The notes: generated from the letters alone by a model not told the origin. Shown: positions 19,968 to 30,980, counted from the stretch's first letter. The stretch is DNA of 64,000 nucleotides from Hyposmocoma kahamanoa (GCF_003589595.1 NW_020653333.1:3773309-3837308); one strand, 5' to 3'. Program-made: numbers and translations.

Positions 19968-20165
19968 TTTATGATACCAAGTCACGGAACGGACAAGTGG
20001 TGCGCCTGGTGGAAAGCAACATTCCTGTCCGTAAATAACAGGTGCAGTGCTACTCAAAGCTTTAAATCATAAAGAACTGAGGTGCACTGCCACTACGCCC
20101 GTCACATGGAGACATAAGTTGTCGAGTCCCATGTGCCTGTAATTTCACCAGCACCTATACGTTCC
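19968..20165 (+). repeat. REP-A copy
   Basis: Runs from the ataccaagtcacgg head through agctttaaatc to cctgtaatttcaccagcacc. Confidence 0.85.
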
Positions 20166-20194
20166 AAACCGGAACATAGCTCAAGTCACAGCAC

Positions 20195-20330
20195 AGACAG
20201 CAGACAGAAGATAGAAGACAAAGTCAAAGACAGAAAACAGAGGATAAAAAATAGGAGACGAAAAACATAAGATAGCAGACAGACAGGAGACAGAAGACAC
20301 AGGACAAAAAATAGGGCACGAAAGATATAA
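20195..20330 (+). repeat. Purine-rich degenerate repeat (AGACAGAAG-like)
   Basis: Irregular iterations of agacagaaga / aggacaaaaaatagg over about 135 bases on a nearly pyrimidine-poor strand. Confidence 0.7.
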
Positions 20331-20702
20331 TATTTTCTGAAAATGTAGTTCCATAAGGTGACAAAAGGTCTTAACTTATTTTCATGTTCATGTCCGTATA
20401 GAACAGGACACGTTCGAAATAATGTCTCAGATTATTTTGGCGATGCTCAGAAAGCTTCCACGTTATATAAAAAAATATTTTCAGTTCCCGTATCTCGTAT
20501 AAATGTGGGCCACTTTTCTCCACTTTGCCTTTGACAACTTTCAACGACGTTAACTCGACAAAGTTGACATTCTTCACGACTCCATAATAAATTCAAACGA
20601 AATGTATCACAGTGGCAGTTCTAAGACTTTTGTTATCGAACTTTACGTGACGTTTTATTTTCTTGCTTTGTATTTTTTAATATTTCTGCGTCATTGGATA
20701 CC
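20331..20702. other. Unassigned AT-rich DNA
   Basis: A 68-codon minus-strand frame has no recognisable domain. Nothing else was seen. Confidence 0.4.
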
Positions 20703-21080
20703 ATAATCTCAGTACAGAGGACTAAAAAAACCGACCTCAAAAGTACGTGGAATTACGTCTGTTTGCTAAGTTTTATTGAAATATCGCCTAGTTCGCCACT
20801 ATACAGGACTTGACACTGGAGATAACAAAAACCATTAAAATAATTGCTACTTAAGTAAAATTTAGGCGCTATTTATAAAAATGAATCTTCATGCGTGAAT
20901 AGCCACCCTTGGAGGTGGGTGATTTTCTTCAAAATGAAATGGGACCACTATGGAAGTACCCCCTTTCCAACAAAAAAAGAATCATGAAAATCGGTTCACA
21001 AATACCGGAGTTATCGCGTAATATACAAAAAAAACATACAGTCGAATTGAGGACCTCCTTTTTTTTTGAAGTCGGTTAAA
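20703..21080 (-). mobile_element. REP-B inverted-repeat element, copy 2
   Basis: Inverted relative to the copy at 14270. Inverted repeats AACCGACCTCAAAA (20729-20742) and TTTTGAAGTCGGTT (21064-21077); the ataatctcagtac flank at 20703 mirrors the flank of copy 1. The two copies are collinear over nearly their whole length. Confidence 0.75.
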
Positions 21081-22265
21081 AAACTAGTACTCCAACCTAA
21101 ATTACGCTTTAATATACATACCACCTACGGTACGGTAAGTTGTATTCTAATATTTTTATTTTTTTGTTTTTTAATATTTCCAAGGCCTTCTAAAATTAAA
21201 TAAAATAAAAAAAAACTAAAAAGGAAAATATATCAACGCAAATCCCTTTCACATTTTCGTTGTCTGAAATTCGAACGAATTTTTGAAAATTCGATACCAG
21301 AGCTCTTCTCGTCTTAATTAAAACCTTTGAATTCAGCGTCCAAGGCCGTATATTTTATTTTCAGACAAATAATTCAATTAATTTATTTCACGTTTTTCAA
21401 CTGACCAAATCAGTTTTATTATTTTACGCTTCAGTTCAAATAAAATGGAACACCAATTCCGCTAATTTTATTTCATTTTGGAGTACGCACGCACACTATT
21501 CAAAAACCGAACGTAACCCGACTCATCGAATATAGAAGGCAATTTGGACATTCTATATTCAAATTGAATATCGAATGTGAACGTTCAAGTATTCAAGGGA
21601 GCATGTTTCGTGTGTTATAGTTTAAACTTTTGTCAAAGCACAAATCGCGTGAAGCTGGCAGATAGAAAATATATTTTCTATACAAACTAAGGTACAACTT
21701 GGTACTAGTTTCAATAAAATTTTACCAATAAATAGTGTAGTGTCCTGCATGGAAGAAAAATAACACTCAAACTTGGATAATAAAATTATAAATAAATTTT
21801 ACCTAAGAAGAAAATGTTACTCTATCACCACTTTTCGGAAAAATAAAACTTTATGATTCCACAAATTAATCATAACACGTCAAGATTATTTTTGAACTTT
21901 AGAAACACTCCAAAGTTGTACAACAATAAATTAAAAAAACTAAGACGGAAGGAAATGAGCAACGCCTTATTTATTTCAGTTGTTTAAAATTCGAACTAAC
22001 CTATTCGCAAATTCGAGTTGTATGTTTGAACAGACGAATATTAAACCGGTTGTTTTCGCGACGTGCAATAAACTGAGCGCGAGCGGACGCCACTATTTTT
22101 ACAGATGTTCCAATAAGCCCGGAGTCGGGATGCTAAAACGTATGTTTGTTTTGTTTAGGTCGGGAGTCTGAATCTGTTTTACAAATGAGTATTATCTTTT
22201 CTACAACTGTGTACAGAAAAGTAAATAAAATAGAATAATATAAAATAGAATAATTGATAATAACA
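21081..22265. other. Unassigned AT-rich DNA
   Basis: The segments near 21260-21300 and 21985-22020 share an aattcgaac...aaattcga pattern and may be remnants of one repeat. The 63-codon frame at 21980-22171 has no domain. Confidence 0.4.
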
Positions 22266-22267
22266 AT

Positions 22268-22350
22268 GGATTTATTATTTGTAAGCGACACACCTGTTCA
22301 TAGCGGTTGCAGTACTACTCAGAACTGTAAATCGCCTAACTCATATCATA
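22268..22350 (+). repeat. REP-A fragment
   Basis: Contains gtaagcgacacacctgttcat and gttgcagtactactcagaac. Confidence 0.65.
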
Positions 22351-23324
22351 ATTCTAAAGGTATTTGTTATAGGGAAACCTAGGAAGCTATATGTTATATG
22401 AAAACATATAAAATTATATTCATTTTCTGTCAGTTTTGATATATAATATTAGAGTTACGGTATTTTTTTCTTAAAAAAATACTTTAAATCGCTCTTTTGT
22501 AATATTTTCCAAATGCACGTTAGACGTAATACCGTTCCAGCATCGATTGAAATTATATTACGCAACAAACTGAACAACAATCTTAATCCTCAGCATAAAA
22601 TTAAAAAGATCGCGTGTAACATCACAATAATCTTAACAAATTCCAACGATCAATTTGTGAAATAGAATTTACTGTTTGGCAGTTAATGACTACTAACTAC
22701 CTGTAATTGCTTTCTTTTCTTTATCAGTTAATGTTACCGAGATTCCGAAAACGTAGACTTAATTACTTAATACGTAAGGTATTTTCTTTGTATTCTAATT
22801 ATTTAAAATAAATTCGGTTTATTACTGATATATTTAAAAGTATGTTTTAATTAACTTTTTTCCAAAAGTAATTTTTCCGATGTCGTGTCCCAGTCTATAA
22901 CAGCATTGGCAGAATTCCCGCGACGCTTTTGCCTAGCCCTACGAAAAAAAAAATATAGAGAGATATTTTTCTTAATTCTTTTATTAACGGATGTAGATCA
23001 TTTTTAGCTGCCAGTTGTTTTTTTTTAAACCTGTCATAGTTATTGTTTTAGAGAAACCGTTTTGGTTTATTAAAATTTATTGGTTAAAGTGTTGAATAGG
23101 CATTTAAGCAAAAAAAAACATACGTTTTCAAGACAGCGAATTTTTTTCGCACGTATTTATTGCAGTGCTAATTTGGTACACTTGTGTGGACATTAAATAG
23201 GTCAAACATATATTATTCTGCGATATAATAAATTTCTTCGTATGTACATAGCTGATTTTTAAACTTGTATACAACAAAGTAGGCATAATTTTATAGAGAA
23301 TTCGACTTCATATTATTTCATTTA
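22351..23324. other. Unassigned AT-rich DNA
   Basis: No features recognised on either strand. Confidence 0.4.
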
Positions 23325-23565
23325 GTAGTGGTAGAGCTCCGTGTGTTCGTCCAGGGAAGTACTGCCGCCTTATCTATTTCTGCTGCCAAACAGTAATGCG
23401 AGCATTATTGCGTTCCGGTTTTGAAGGGTAAGGGTGCTGGAAAAATTACATGGGATGGGGTCAACTTATGTCTCAAGGAGACGGGCGCAATGGCAGATCC
23501 CTCAGATCTTTGCGATTTAAAGCTCTGAGTGGCACTGTAACTGTTATGCACAGGCGTGTCGTTTA
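23325..23565 (-). repeat. REP-A copy, minus orientation
   Basis: Starts with tagagctccgtgtgttcgtc (the REP-A 3' end reversed) and runs to caggcgtgtcgtttac. A 78-codon frame across it is a repeat artefact. Confidence 0.85.
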
Positions 23566-23766
23566 CAAACTTGACAAGTCCAATGTGCCTAGGAGTCTGT
23601 GTTTGGTGGCAGAATCAGGTGGTATACAGGCAGTAATGTTTACAGAATGCTGTTTCACAAATTTAGCTTTTTGTGATATGCAATAAGTACACGCTTCATG
23701 CTGTGTAATGGGTGATAAAAATATGTCAAAATTATACCGTATAATATCACAAATTTTTTTTATGAT

Positions 23767-23978
23767 GCCTCTGTGGCCGTACGGTTAACATGCTGGTCTG
23801 CCACGCAAAGGTCCTGGGTTCGACTCCCGGGCCGGAAGAAATATATGTATAGCATACATTTATTTCTCTCGTGAATTTGGGTATAATTTGTAGTTGCCTA
23901 TGAGTGTGTCCATGGCATCCGCTATGTAAGCATTGTAGGGTTTCGCTAGTGCGGGGTGATGAGTGTGTACGTTATTTA
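23767..23978 (+). mobile_element. SINE-1 with 8-bp target duplication
   Basis: A tRNA-like head (tggccgtacgg A-box region; GGTTCGACTCC B-box) is followed by a conserved body (tttatttctctcgtgaat ... gtgcggggtgatgag) and a ttattt tail. TTTATGAT repeats at 23759-23766 and 23979-23986 fix the insertion. Pol III transcription is inferred from the boxes. Confidence 0.85.
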
Positions 23979-24099
23979 TTTATGATATCGACTAAAGAAT
24001 CGAACAAATCATGCGCTTGGTGGGATAATACTGAGACTTATACTGCTTTTATCTGACACGATACTGTAGCTGATTAAGTTCCTGTCATGAAATTTTTTC

Positions 24100-24236
24100 A
24101 TTAAATTTAATGGGACCGCTACAGAAGTACCACCTTTAAAACAAAAAAGAGTCATCAAAATCGGTTTAAAAATTTCGAACACACAAAACGAAATGACAAT
24201 TTTCTCTTTTTTGAAGTCGGTTAAAAAAGCTTGATA
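24100..24236 (-). repeat. REP-B fragment, minus
   Basis: Matches the inner part and terminal ttttttgaagtcggtt of REP-B. The 139-codon minus-strand frame spanning 24009-24428 is composed of REP-B, REP-C and REP-A sequence and is not a gene. Confidence 0.7.
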
Positions 24237-24324
24237 CTTCTGTTTTTCAATGTGCCTAACATTAACTGTAAAAGCAAATTTGTTTGTAAGGAAAAGAATT
24301 TGCCGACAAACATCATTATTACAA

Positions 24325-24385
24325 TCCGGAAAAATAGTTTCATTTCCTATGTGTAACAATCGCGAAAACCTAAGAACTCGATAAA
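24325..24385 (-). repeat. REP-C fragment, minus
   Basis: tccggaaaaatagtttcat ... gtaacaatcgcgaaaacc is the reverse of 953-1003. Confidence 0.75.
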
Positions 24386-24407
24386 CATCATTATTTTTTT
24401 GTATAAT

Positions 24408-24660
24408 ATCAAAAGACGGGACGAACAAGTGCGCCTGACAGTAAGCTACACGCCATATATAACAGTTGCAGTGAACCTCAGAGCTTTAAATCTTCACTGG
24501 CACTGCCACTGCGCCCGACACCCTGAGACGTAAGTTGACAAGTCCCATGTGCCTGTAATTTCACCAACATCCTTACCCTTCAAAACACGGTAATGCTCAC
24601 ATTACTATTTGGCGGCAGAAATAGGTAAGGTAACAGTACTTCTTTGAAGAATTATTTCAC
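24408..24660 (+). repeat. REP-A copy
   Basis: Nearly full-length: aaaagacgggacgaacaag head, agctttaaatc, gacacctgagacgtaag-like centre, and a ggcggcagaaataggtaagg 3' end. Confidence 0.85.
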
Positions 24661-25125
24661 AAGCAGCTCTACTTCTACAAAATATTAGCAATATTTGTAT
24701 TAATCTTATTCTGTTCATGTTTTTTTCTTTTTACCAACAAAGCAGCTAAGTACTGTAACTAACCAATTGGTGGACCCCGTTGTCTGAATTAAAGTTAAAA
24801 TTAATAAATAAAAGCGAGTCACAAATTGTATTTCTAAAGAAAAACAACATCGTATATCCTGCCCATCCCTTCGTTAAGCCTCTGATATAACTAACGTATT
24901 ATTGTTTACTGTCCCAGTCCTCGCCCAAGTCCCCTATTATGCAAGGATTTTCTTAATGAAAAGGGGATAACGTCTAATATAAAAAAGGGGGCAAATAAGG
25001 GGTGAACGTAATTACGTACATGAATTTTCTTAGCTTCTTCAGACAAGCGATCTTTGCAATTTGAAGCTCTAAATTGTTCGTCACGTCATTTAATACAAAA
25101 AAACGGTAAATTTAAAATTATTTAT
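24661..25125. other. Unassigned DNA
   Basis: No recognised repeat ends or coding signals. Confidence 0.4.
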
Positions 25126-25345
25126 ACAAAGATCGAACACTCAGAAAAAGCTCCGTCGATTCGGCCGGATTCCAACCGACGTCTTCTAGCATACCGTGCC
25201 AGACGTTATACCAAATAAGCCACGGAACAAACCAGTGGACCTCACGAATTTTTCTATGTGCTTGTTGTCGTGTCAAAAACCAGATACAAATATTTGGTTT
25301 TTCAACGACTTTTTAGTCGTAGCGCCATCTATGAGAAATCTATGA
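25126..25345 (-). mobile_element. SINE-2 copy (tRNA-like)
   Basis: Minus-strand tRNA-like unit with B-box degraded to GGTTGGAATCC, then tttttctgagtgttcgatc. The right side runs into the tagtcgtagcgccatctatgag block typical of the family. Only one arm of the fold-back is present. Confidence 0.75.
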
Positions 25346-25384
25346 AATTTTATAAAAATCTAAATATATGTATATATAATAAAG

Positions 25385-25785
25385 TTTAATCTGCTGACCA
25401 GGGAAGATGTATGTGGAAACCATTGAAGTTTACTATCTAAGGTCACTCCCAAAAAGACTGCTTTATTAACAAGGTCTAACTTTTCTCCGTTTATTTCTAT
25501 GCTTGAACTAGTTGATTTTACGTTAGGTAATTCAAATTTAACACATTTTGTCTTCTTGGCATTAAGCAAGAAATTGTTAGCATTAAACCAATAAACTACC
25601 TTAGAGAGAGTATCATTAATATGGTCATAGTTAATGTCATGTCTGTCTGTTTTAAAAATCAAAGATGTGTCATCAGCAAACAATACTATTTCGCAATGGC
25701 CCTTAACAAAGAATGGCAGATCGTTAATATAAATCAGAAAAAGGAAAGGTCCAAGTATTGAGCTCTGCGGAACACTCATTTTTCT
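25385..25785 (-). pseudogene. LINE-E reverse transcriptase fragment
   Basis: 139 codons from about 25779 to 25360: [19 protein letters not shown] (PQG mutated to PQS), intact catalytic FADD ([13 protein letters not shown]), VVYWFNANNFLLNAKKTK and VTLDSKLQWFPHTSSL. It is truncated at both ends and collinear with 8634-9020, the reverse strand here. No ATG start is implied. Confidence 0.85.
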
Positions 25786-26261
25786 AAGGCGTCTTCGTGT
25801 TCTTGGTGATTTTGTATTTTGTATTTTGTCTAAATTAGAAAAAGATTAATACGGTTCAAAGTCGTGAAAAATTAGCTTTTACTTTTAATCATAAAAATGC
25901 TTGCCACTATATTGCACTGCCATTACAATAGTGTTGTAATTCAAAATATGTGAAATTCGAGATTATACTAATGCTGAACCTAAAATTTGATTCTTTATAC
26001 GTCAATAAAAGCGTCATTAGAATATTATAAGAAACAGTTGAAAGATATCTACTTAACTCAAAAATGAGACAAAACTTTTTGTAAGTCTTTACGTAAATAT
26101 CAGTATATTTGGCGAGTAGAAAATTGTTTACATAACTGTAATAAACTTTAACCGTGTAGATTTAAATATAAATTTAAATTTAAATATAAATTTTAATAAT
26201 CTGTCACGGAAAGTGAGTAATTCGTTTTTCATCGATTCTGAAAAATACACATTTTGATTAA
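25786..26261. other. Unassigned AT-rich DNA
   Basis: Includes a small palindromic run of aatttaaatttaaatataaattt near 26164-26190. Nothing else recognised. Confidence 0.4.
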
Positions 26262-26550
26262 ATTTTTATTGAATTGATATTCAATTATTTTTTGTGAAAT
26301 TACTCCACTAGTTTGTTATAATTATTAATACAAAGATCGAACACTCAGAAAAAACACTCAGAAAAAATTCCTTCGATCCGGTCGGATTCGAACCGACGTC
26401 TTCTTGCATACCGTGCCAGACGCTATACCAACTAAGCTACGGAACGAACCAACGGACCTCACGAATTTCTCTATGTGCTTGCGTCGTGTCTTTGTACTTG
26501 GTCTTTCAACGACTTTTTAGTCGTAGCGCCATCTATGAGAAATCTATTAC
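26262..26550 (-). mobile_element. SINE-2 copy with outer arm
   Basis: Carries the outer arm (ttgaattgatattcaatt palindrome, ccactagtttgttataatt) at 26268-26330, then a tRNA-like unit with B-box GGTTCGAATCC and a doubled 'cactcagaaaaaa' motif. Confidence 0.8.
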
Positions 26551-26795
26551 AGATTTATCACCCAGTTAGTACCTTTACAGCTTAGCTTTTAATAATTATT
26601 TATAAATGTTTTTAGTTAAAATGGATTTACATAACGTTACATACATTTATGTCAACATTGACTTTATTTCAGATAGTATTTGTGCGTGTCTTTTTCACTA
26701 ACATTTAAAAGTTCTCCAAATTAAAAATTCTTTTTTACTACAATTCTCCTCAAGTGACTTTGATCGTACTTTCGCTGTACTCTTCAAATATTAGA

Positions 26796-26960
26796 CAACG
26801 TCACATACGTCGCTTTGATCCCAAAATATGTGACTAAAGCACTTGTGTTATGGAAATCGAAAACAACGACGTTAACACAAACACCCCGACCCGAGAAATC
26901 TTAGTTTTTCTGCGTTGACCCAGCCGGGGATCGAACCCGAGACCTCAGAGTTAGCGACGA
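26796..26960 (-). mobile_element. SINE-3 copy (tRNA-derived)
   Basis: On the minus strand: ctctgaggtctcgggttcga (B-box GGTTCGATCCC), then a body with gtgtttgtgttaacgtcgttg and gatttccataacacaag. Collinear with the copy at 45468 (plus). Confidence 0.7.
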
Positions 26961-26984
26961 TATTTTTTTAAAGCCTACATATAT

Positions 26985-27366
26985 TGTCCCACGGCTGGAC
27001 GAAGGCCTCCCTCCCCTCTCTCCACGCCTCTTTGTTTGGCGCCACTGAGTTCCAATCTTTTGGGTGCGTGTCTAGCTCGTCTCTCCATCGACGTTTTGGT
27101 CTGCCGCATGATCATCTTCCGTCTTTGGGGATCCATTCTGTGGTAGCTACCCAAGACTCGTATTGCATGCGGCAAACGTGACCTGCCCATACCCATTTTA
27201 GTTTATCCGCTTGTTGGCCCACATCTGCGATTTGGGTTTTGGAGCACAGATCACTGTTTCTAATTCGGGGTGATAATTTAACTCCCAAGATGCTGCGCTC
27301 CATTGCTCGTTGGCAGACCCCAAGTTTGGACTTTTCGCTGTAGAATGCACACGTGGACGTGTGCAT
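26985..27366 (-). pseudogene. RTE-type LINE C-terminus
   Basis: The frame from 27366 reads CQRAMERSILGVKLSPRIRN, then DKLKWVWAGHVCRM, then after one in-frame TGA (27112 region, probably CGA to TGA) GRPKRRWRDELDTHPKDWNS and FVQPWDN. These blocks (QRAMERSxLG, KWxWAGHxxRM, GRPxxRWxDxL) are signatures of the RTE clade C-terminus. Everything upstream of the QRAMER region is missing. Confidence 0.82.
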
Positions 27367-27472
27367 TGCGTGTGTTGTTGAAAATAATTAAATAACAACA
27401 TGAGGTTAACAATTTAATTCGATTTAATCGAGCCATGCTCGGAATTTCTCTGCTGGACCACGTACCCAATAC

Positions 27473-27740
27473 CGAACAAAGGTAGTAGACGTGGGTACGA
27501 GGATAGACAAGTTTAAATGGAAGTGGGCGGGGCACTTGGCTAGAAGGGACGATGGAAGATGGACGAAAGCCGTTACTGGAAGGTGGCCAAGAGATGTAAA
27601 AAGACCAAGAGACCAACCATCGGCCCGATGGATTGATGACGTCAAGGCCATAGTTGAAAAGCACTGAACACGACTCGCAATGGACCGAAATGAATGTCGC
27701 AATAGAGAGGAGGCCTATACTCAGTACTTGGTGGAAACTG
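27473..27740 (+). pseudogene. RTE-type LINE C-terminus, opposite strand
   Basis: Reads TKVVDVGTRIDKFKWKWAGH, then ARWIDDVKAIVEKH, a TGA, and NREEAYTQYLVETG, ending in a tgttgatgaaag 3' tail (trinucleotide-type tail typical of RTE). It lies head to head with the minus-strand RTE fragment, about 110 bases away. Confidence 0.78.
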
Positions 27741-28120
27741 GCTGAAATGTTGATGAAAGATCCGATATGTTTCTGTGTTCAGGCATTGCTATGCCCTTTA
27801 GGGTCACATATGTTTGACGTAAAGGACAACTACATGTACATTGCAACAAATACATAACAAGACGTAAAAATAGTATTCAATTAATACTAAGTATTCACAT
27901 TTACATTCACCTTACGCACCATAAACATATTTCCATGTCACCCTAAATAAAAAATATGAAAAAGAAAACATAGTCGCTTCGCCACAATAGAAAGTACTCG
28001 TGCGGCTGTGACACACGTGACGTCATAAATAGAAGAAAGACGGCCGCTCAAGTGAAACGAAGGAACTGGTATATGGGAATAAAATAATAAACAACGTTTT
28101 GCATGCTCACCGTGTATATG
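27741..28120. other. Unassigned DNA
   Basis: No features recognised. Confidence 0.4.
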
Positions 28121-28129
28121 GGTTACAGT

Positions 28130-28500
28130 GCCCGGCAGAAAATTATGGTCTTAGTTTTAAAAGTATACGGTATACTACAGAATATATCACGGAGAGTGTG
28201 CGAAGGAATTGCACGACTGAATTCCACCTCTCGCTTTCCCCCTTTATTTTGTGGACGTATGAAGAATTCCCAAGAAGCTTTTCAATTCCACATAGCCTTC
28301 ATAGCCTTTCGGCATATATATGCTGAAAGGCTATGAAGTGGAATTACTGCTTGCAGACTTGTTCCCTGAACGGTATAACTTGGACCTTTTCAAGGCGAGA
28401 GTGAATAGGCATTATTTAGGTGTGCATGCTCCATCATCGACCTCATCGTCACTTTCCATTAGGTGATATGAAGGTCAAATGTGTACTTATTTTTTAATAA
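28130..28500 (+). pseudogene. LINE-D C-terminal remnant
   Basis: Diverged copy of 9900-10310: ISRRVCEGIARLNSTSRF-like block, the EWNS...ADLFPERYNL region at about 28335-28385, FKARVNRHYLGVHAPSSTSS and an A-rich end at about 28500. Frames are broken by a local palindromic rearrangement at 28297-28338. Confidence 0.72.
28297..28338. other. 42-base near-perfect palindrome
   Basis: cttcatagcctttcggcata pairs with tatgctgaaaggctatgaag with a single mismatched pair. It replaces the ordinary LINE-D sequence at this place. Confidence 0.8.
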
Positions 28501-28734
28501 AAAAAGGCGCCAAAGAAGTGTGGTTTTAAAATAATAATTAAATCAATATAGTCTTAAAAACTAGCAACATCCAGCTTCCAAATTCAAATTAATTTGTGTA
28601 CAAGATTAAGCGCCATACAGCACAGCTTGGCGTTATTTAAATTATATATTCTTAGAACAATTTGAATGTAATGTGAAACAGTATTATAATAAGAACACAT
28701 GTTTACAATATTTTCATTTTTCCATTTAGTCGCA

Positions 28735-28870
28735 ATAGAGCTCCCTGCAAAAGAGGTCATCTAGGGAAGTACTACCACCTTACTTATTTCTGCAAAGCAG
28801 TAATGTGGGCATTCTGGTTTTTCGGTTTTGAAGGGTAAGGATGCTTTTGAAATTACAGTCACATAGAACT
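28735..28870 (-). repeat. REP-A fragment, minus
   Basis: aatagagctccctgcaaaag ... gaagggtaaggatgct is the 3' third of REP-A reversed. Confidence 0.75.
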
Positions 28871-28894
28871 TGTCAACTTTGTATCTTTTTTTAT

Positions 28895-29108
28895 AACATC
28901 AAGTGACGGGACGTAAGCTACATGCCTGTCCACGCAGTTGCAGTGTCACTCAGAGCTTTAAATCACAAAGATGGGGCACTGCCGCTACGCCCATTACCCT
29001 GAGACATAAGTAGACAAGTCCTATTTGCCTGTAATTTCTCCAGCACTCTTACCCTTCAAACTGGAACGCAGTAATGCTCCCGTTAATGCTCGGCGGCAGA
29101 AATAGGTA
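28895..29108 (+). repeat. REP-A copy
   Basis: Head ataacatcaagtgacggg through ggcggcagaaataggtaagg. Bounded on both sides by inverted REP-A pieces. Confidence 0.82.
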
Positions 29109-29109
29109 A

Positions 29110-29250
29110 GGTCTACTGCTACTGTACTCAAATATCTCAAGGTGACGGGTGATCTTTGCGATTTAAAGCTCTGAGTGTTTCTGCGATTGCTACGGAGAGA
29201 CGTGTCGCTTACCACCACGCACACGGCTTGTTCGTGCTGTCACTTAAAAT
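29110..29250 (-). repeat. REP-A fragment, minus
   Basis: aaggtgacgggtgatctttg ... cttgttcgtgctgtcactt is the REP-A 5' half reversed. The short minus-strand frame over it is not a gene. Confidence 0.75.
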
Positions 29251-29807
29251 CATAAAAGAAAATTAAAGCCTAAATCTATGACCTTGACGATATTGTCTGC
29301 TCATCTCACTACCAAATGCCTTATATTCCTGTCACCGCTTCTTAGGAATTCTAAACAAACAATATTAACTTCAACTTGTTTGCTACGCTGTATCATACAA
29401 CATACAACACATAAAACACATGTAGGTCTGTATAAAACAAAAATAAGACGACTAATTTACAACCTGAACGTCCAGCCAACTAATTTATTACCGCTTTTAC
29501 AACTCCGAATAAAACTGAGCTCGATCAATTGGCACTGCGCAAGATGCTAGTCAAATCTTGACATACAAGACATTAAATAAACAAGCGTCCCGCTAATGTT
29601 ACACGGTAGTGTACTTTATTGTGGTAGAAACTACAAACAATTCATGTCGCGTACGCCGTGTGTATGTGCAATGGTTGAAAGCTAATGTATTATAAACAAA
29701 CCCTACAAATGCATATAATGTTATGTAGAGAAACAGGGGCTAATTTTTGGTACTGTTATTGATAGAATTTTGTGTTTTAATATCACTATTTGTTCCTCTC
29801 TTTAGAG
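29251..29807. other. Unassigned DNA
   Basis: A 90-codon frame at 29278-29550 has no recognised domain. Nothing else seen. Confidence 0.4.
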
Positions 29808-29943
29808 TCGATGCAACCTCAAATGGCTTTGGTGGATTCCGCGTAACAGTGAAAGTGTTGTTACAATCAGTTTGAAAAAATATGTAGTAAAATTGGTGAT
29901 ATACACTAATTAGTATACGGTGTGAAAACACGAAAAACTTACC
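29808..29943 (+). repeat. REP-M copy (empty site for the hAT MITE)
   Basis: acctcaaatggctttgg ... agtatacggtgtgaaaacac recurs at 41998-42530 and 43895-44110. Here the GTATACGG sequence (29913-29920) is uninterrupted, which makes it the empty-site counterpart of the insertion at 42112. Confidence 0.75.
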
Positions 29944-30195
29944 TCGAAATAGGAAATGAAACTATTTTTCCGGATTTAAATCGCGTATATTTCTTTTTTC
30001 AAACAAACCAACATTTCGGTCACTTCACAGGTAACCGTAGTCACGGCTGACTGACATAGTAAAGTCACCAATATTATTAGGCATAACTAGTTGAAGACTA
30101 CAATATCAGTCCTTTGTGACCATGGGACCTGTGAAGAGCCTCGTTTGTAAAAACATATATACGCGGTTTAGATCGGAAAAACGAGTTTCAATTGC
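29944..30195. repeat. REP-C copy with both arms
   Basis: Left arm ctatttttccggatttaaat near 29958 and right arm acgcggtttagatcgg near 30160 are inverted. The centre carries accatgggacctgtgaag. About 220-250 bp. Confidence 0.7.
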
Positions 30196-30410
30196 AAGTA
30201 GTAATTTAAAAGCAATACGTACAAGTATAATATGTTAAAAGGTGTCGAGTGCCAACACAGAACAATAAATACAGTAGAAGTGGTTAGTTAGCGTCTGACG
30301 CGTGCCAACTATAGGTCTCGCAAGATCTGTCTCAGCTCAGTCTGCCATTTTCGCTTTGTATGGTACGGTTGTGCCATTCTTTCGTGCAAATTCTCTAAAA
30401 TCCTAAAAAA
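30196..30410. other. Unassigned; upstream of a possible THAP start
   Basis: Contains a moderately GC-rich stretch (30295-30370) with no identified element ends. Confidence 0.35.
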
Positions 30411-30647
30411 ATGCCTTATTGTGCTATTTTTAAGAGCAAAAATGAAAAATGCACCAAGCCACCCGTGGTGGTATTTCATATTATCGGAAAGTCTTATTCT
30501 AATAAATTTTCAAGTTTCTGTTTATCGAAATATTTTTTTGTTACAATAAACGACAGTAAACCTTATACCCCTGCAATGTGGTCGCTTCTTTTTCGGAGAA
30601 CTAAATTAATAACTCCAAATCGTCGTCGTTCAGCAATTAACCGGTAG
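30411..30647 (+). pseudogene. Possible THAP-domain N-terminus remnant
   Basis: A 78-codon frame beginning MPYCAIFKSKNEK and reaching VVVFH fits the start of a THAP zinc finger (MPxCxxxxCxN ... FHxFP), but the second zinc Cys is replaced (KS in place of GC) and the rest of the domain, including the later Trp and AVPTIF-like block, is absent. THAP domains bind DNA in P-element transposases and their host derivatives. No terminal repeats or splice donor were found, so the assignment is tentative. Confidence 0.4.
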
Positions 30648-30980
30648 ATGGCAGTACATTGATTGAAATTTCCATTTCATTTTAATATCAAAACGTCGTA
30701 ACTTGCAATAATAGGTATCGATCATCGCCATGATGTCGATGATATTGAATTTTCAACCATATGCCAACAGGGTATAATTTAATTTATATTAACAATCCAG
30801 ACTTTGTTATTTCTTTTTAAATTTAAAACTACGACCAATTAATACCAAGACTTTGTAGTGTTTCATATTAAGAAGGGGTGAGTTTTGGCGACATTGATTC
30901 TCATAGTAATCGAGGTTTAAGGCACTTCCACTTCCATTGTTTTTTTTCGTCCATGAGTGCCAATGTAAGTGTGAGAGTGC
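30648..30980. other. Unassigned DNA
   Basis: No features recognised. Confidence 0.4.

Noticed and set aside
24009..24428. 139-codon minus-strand ORF
   Set aside because: It crosses REP-B, REP-C and REP-A fragments; a composite of non-coding repeats.
26985..27740. Single RTE insertion inverted by twin priming
   Set aside because: Both fragments contain the same KWxWAGH region and C-terminus, so they are separate copies.
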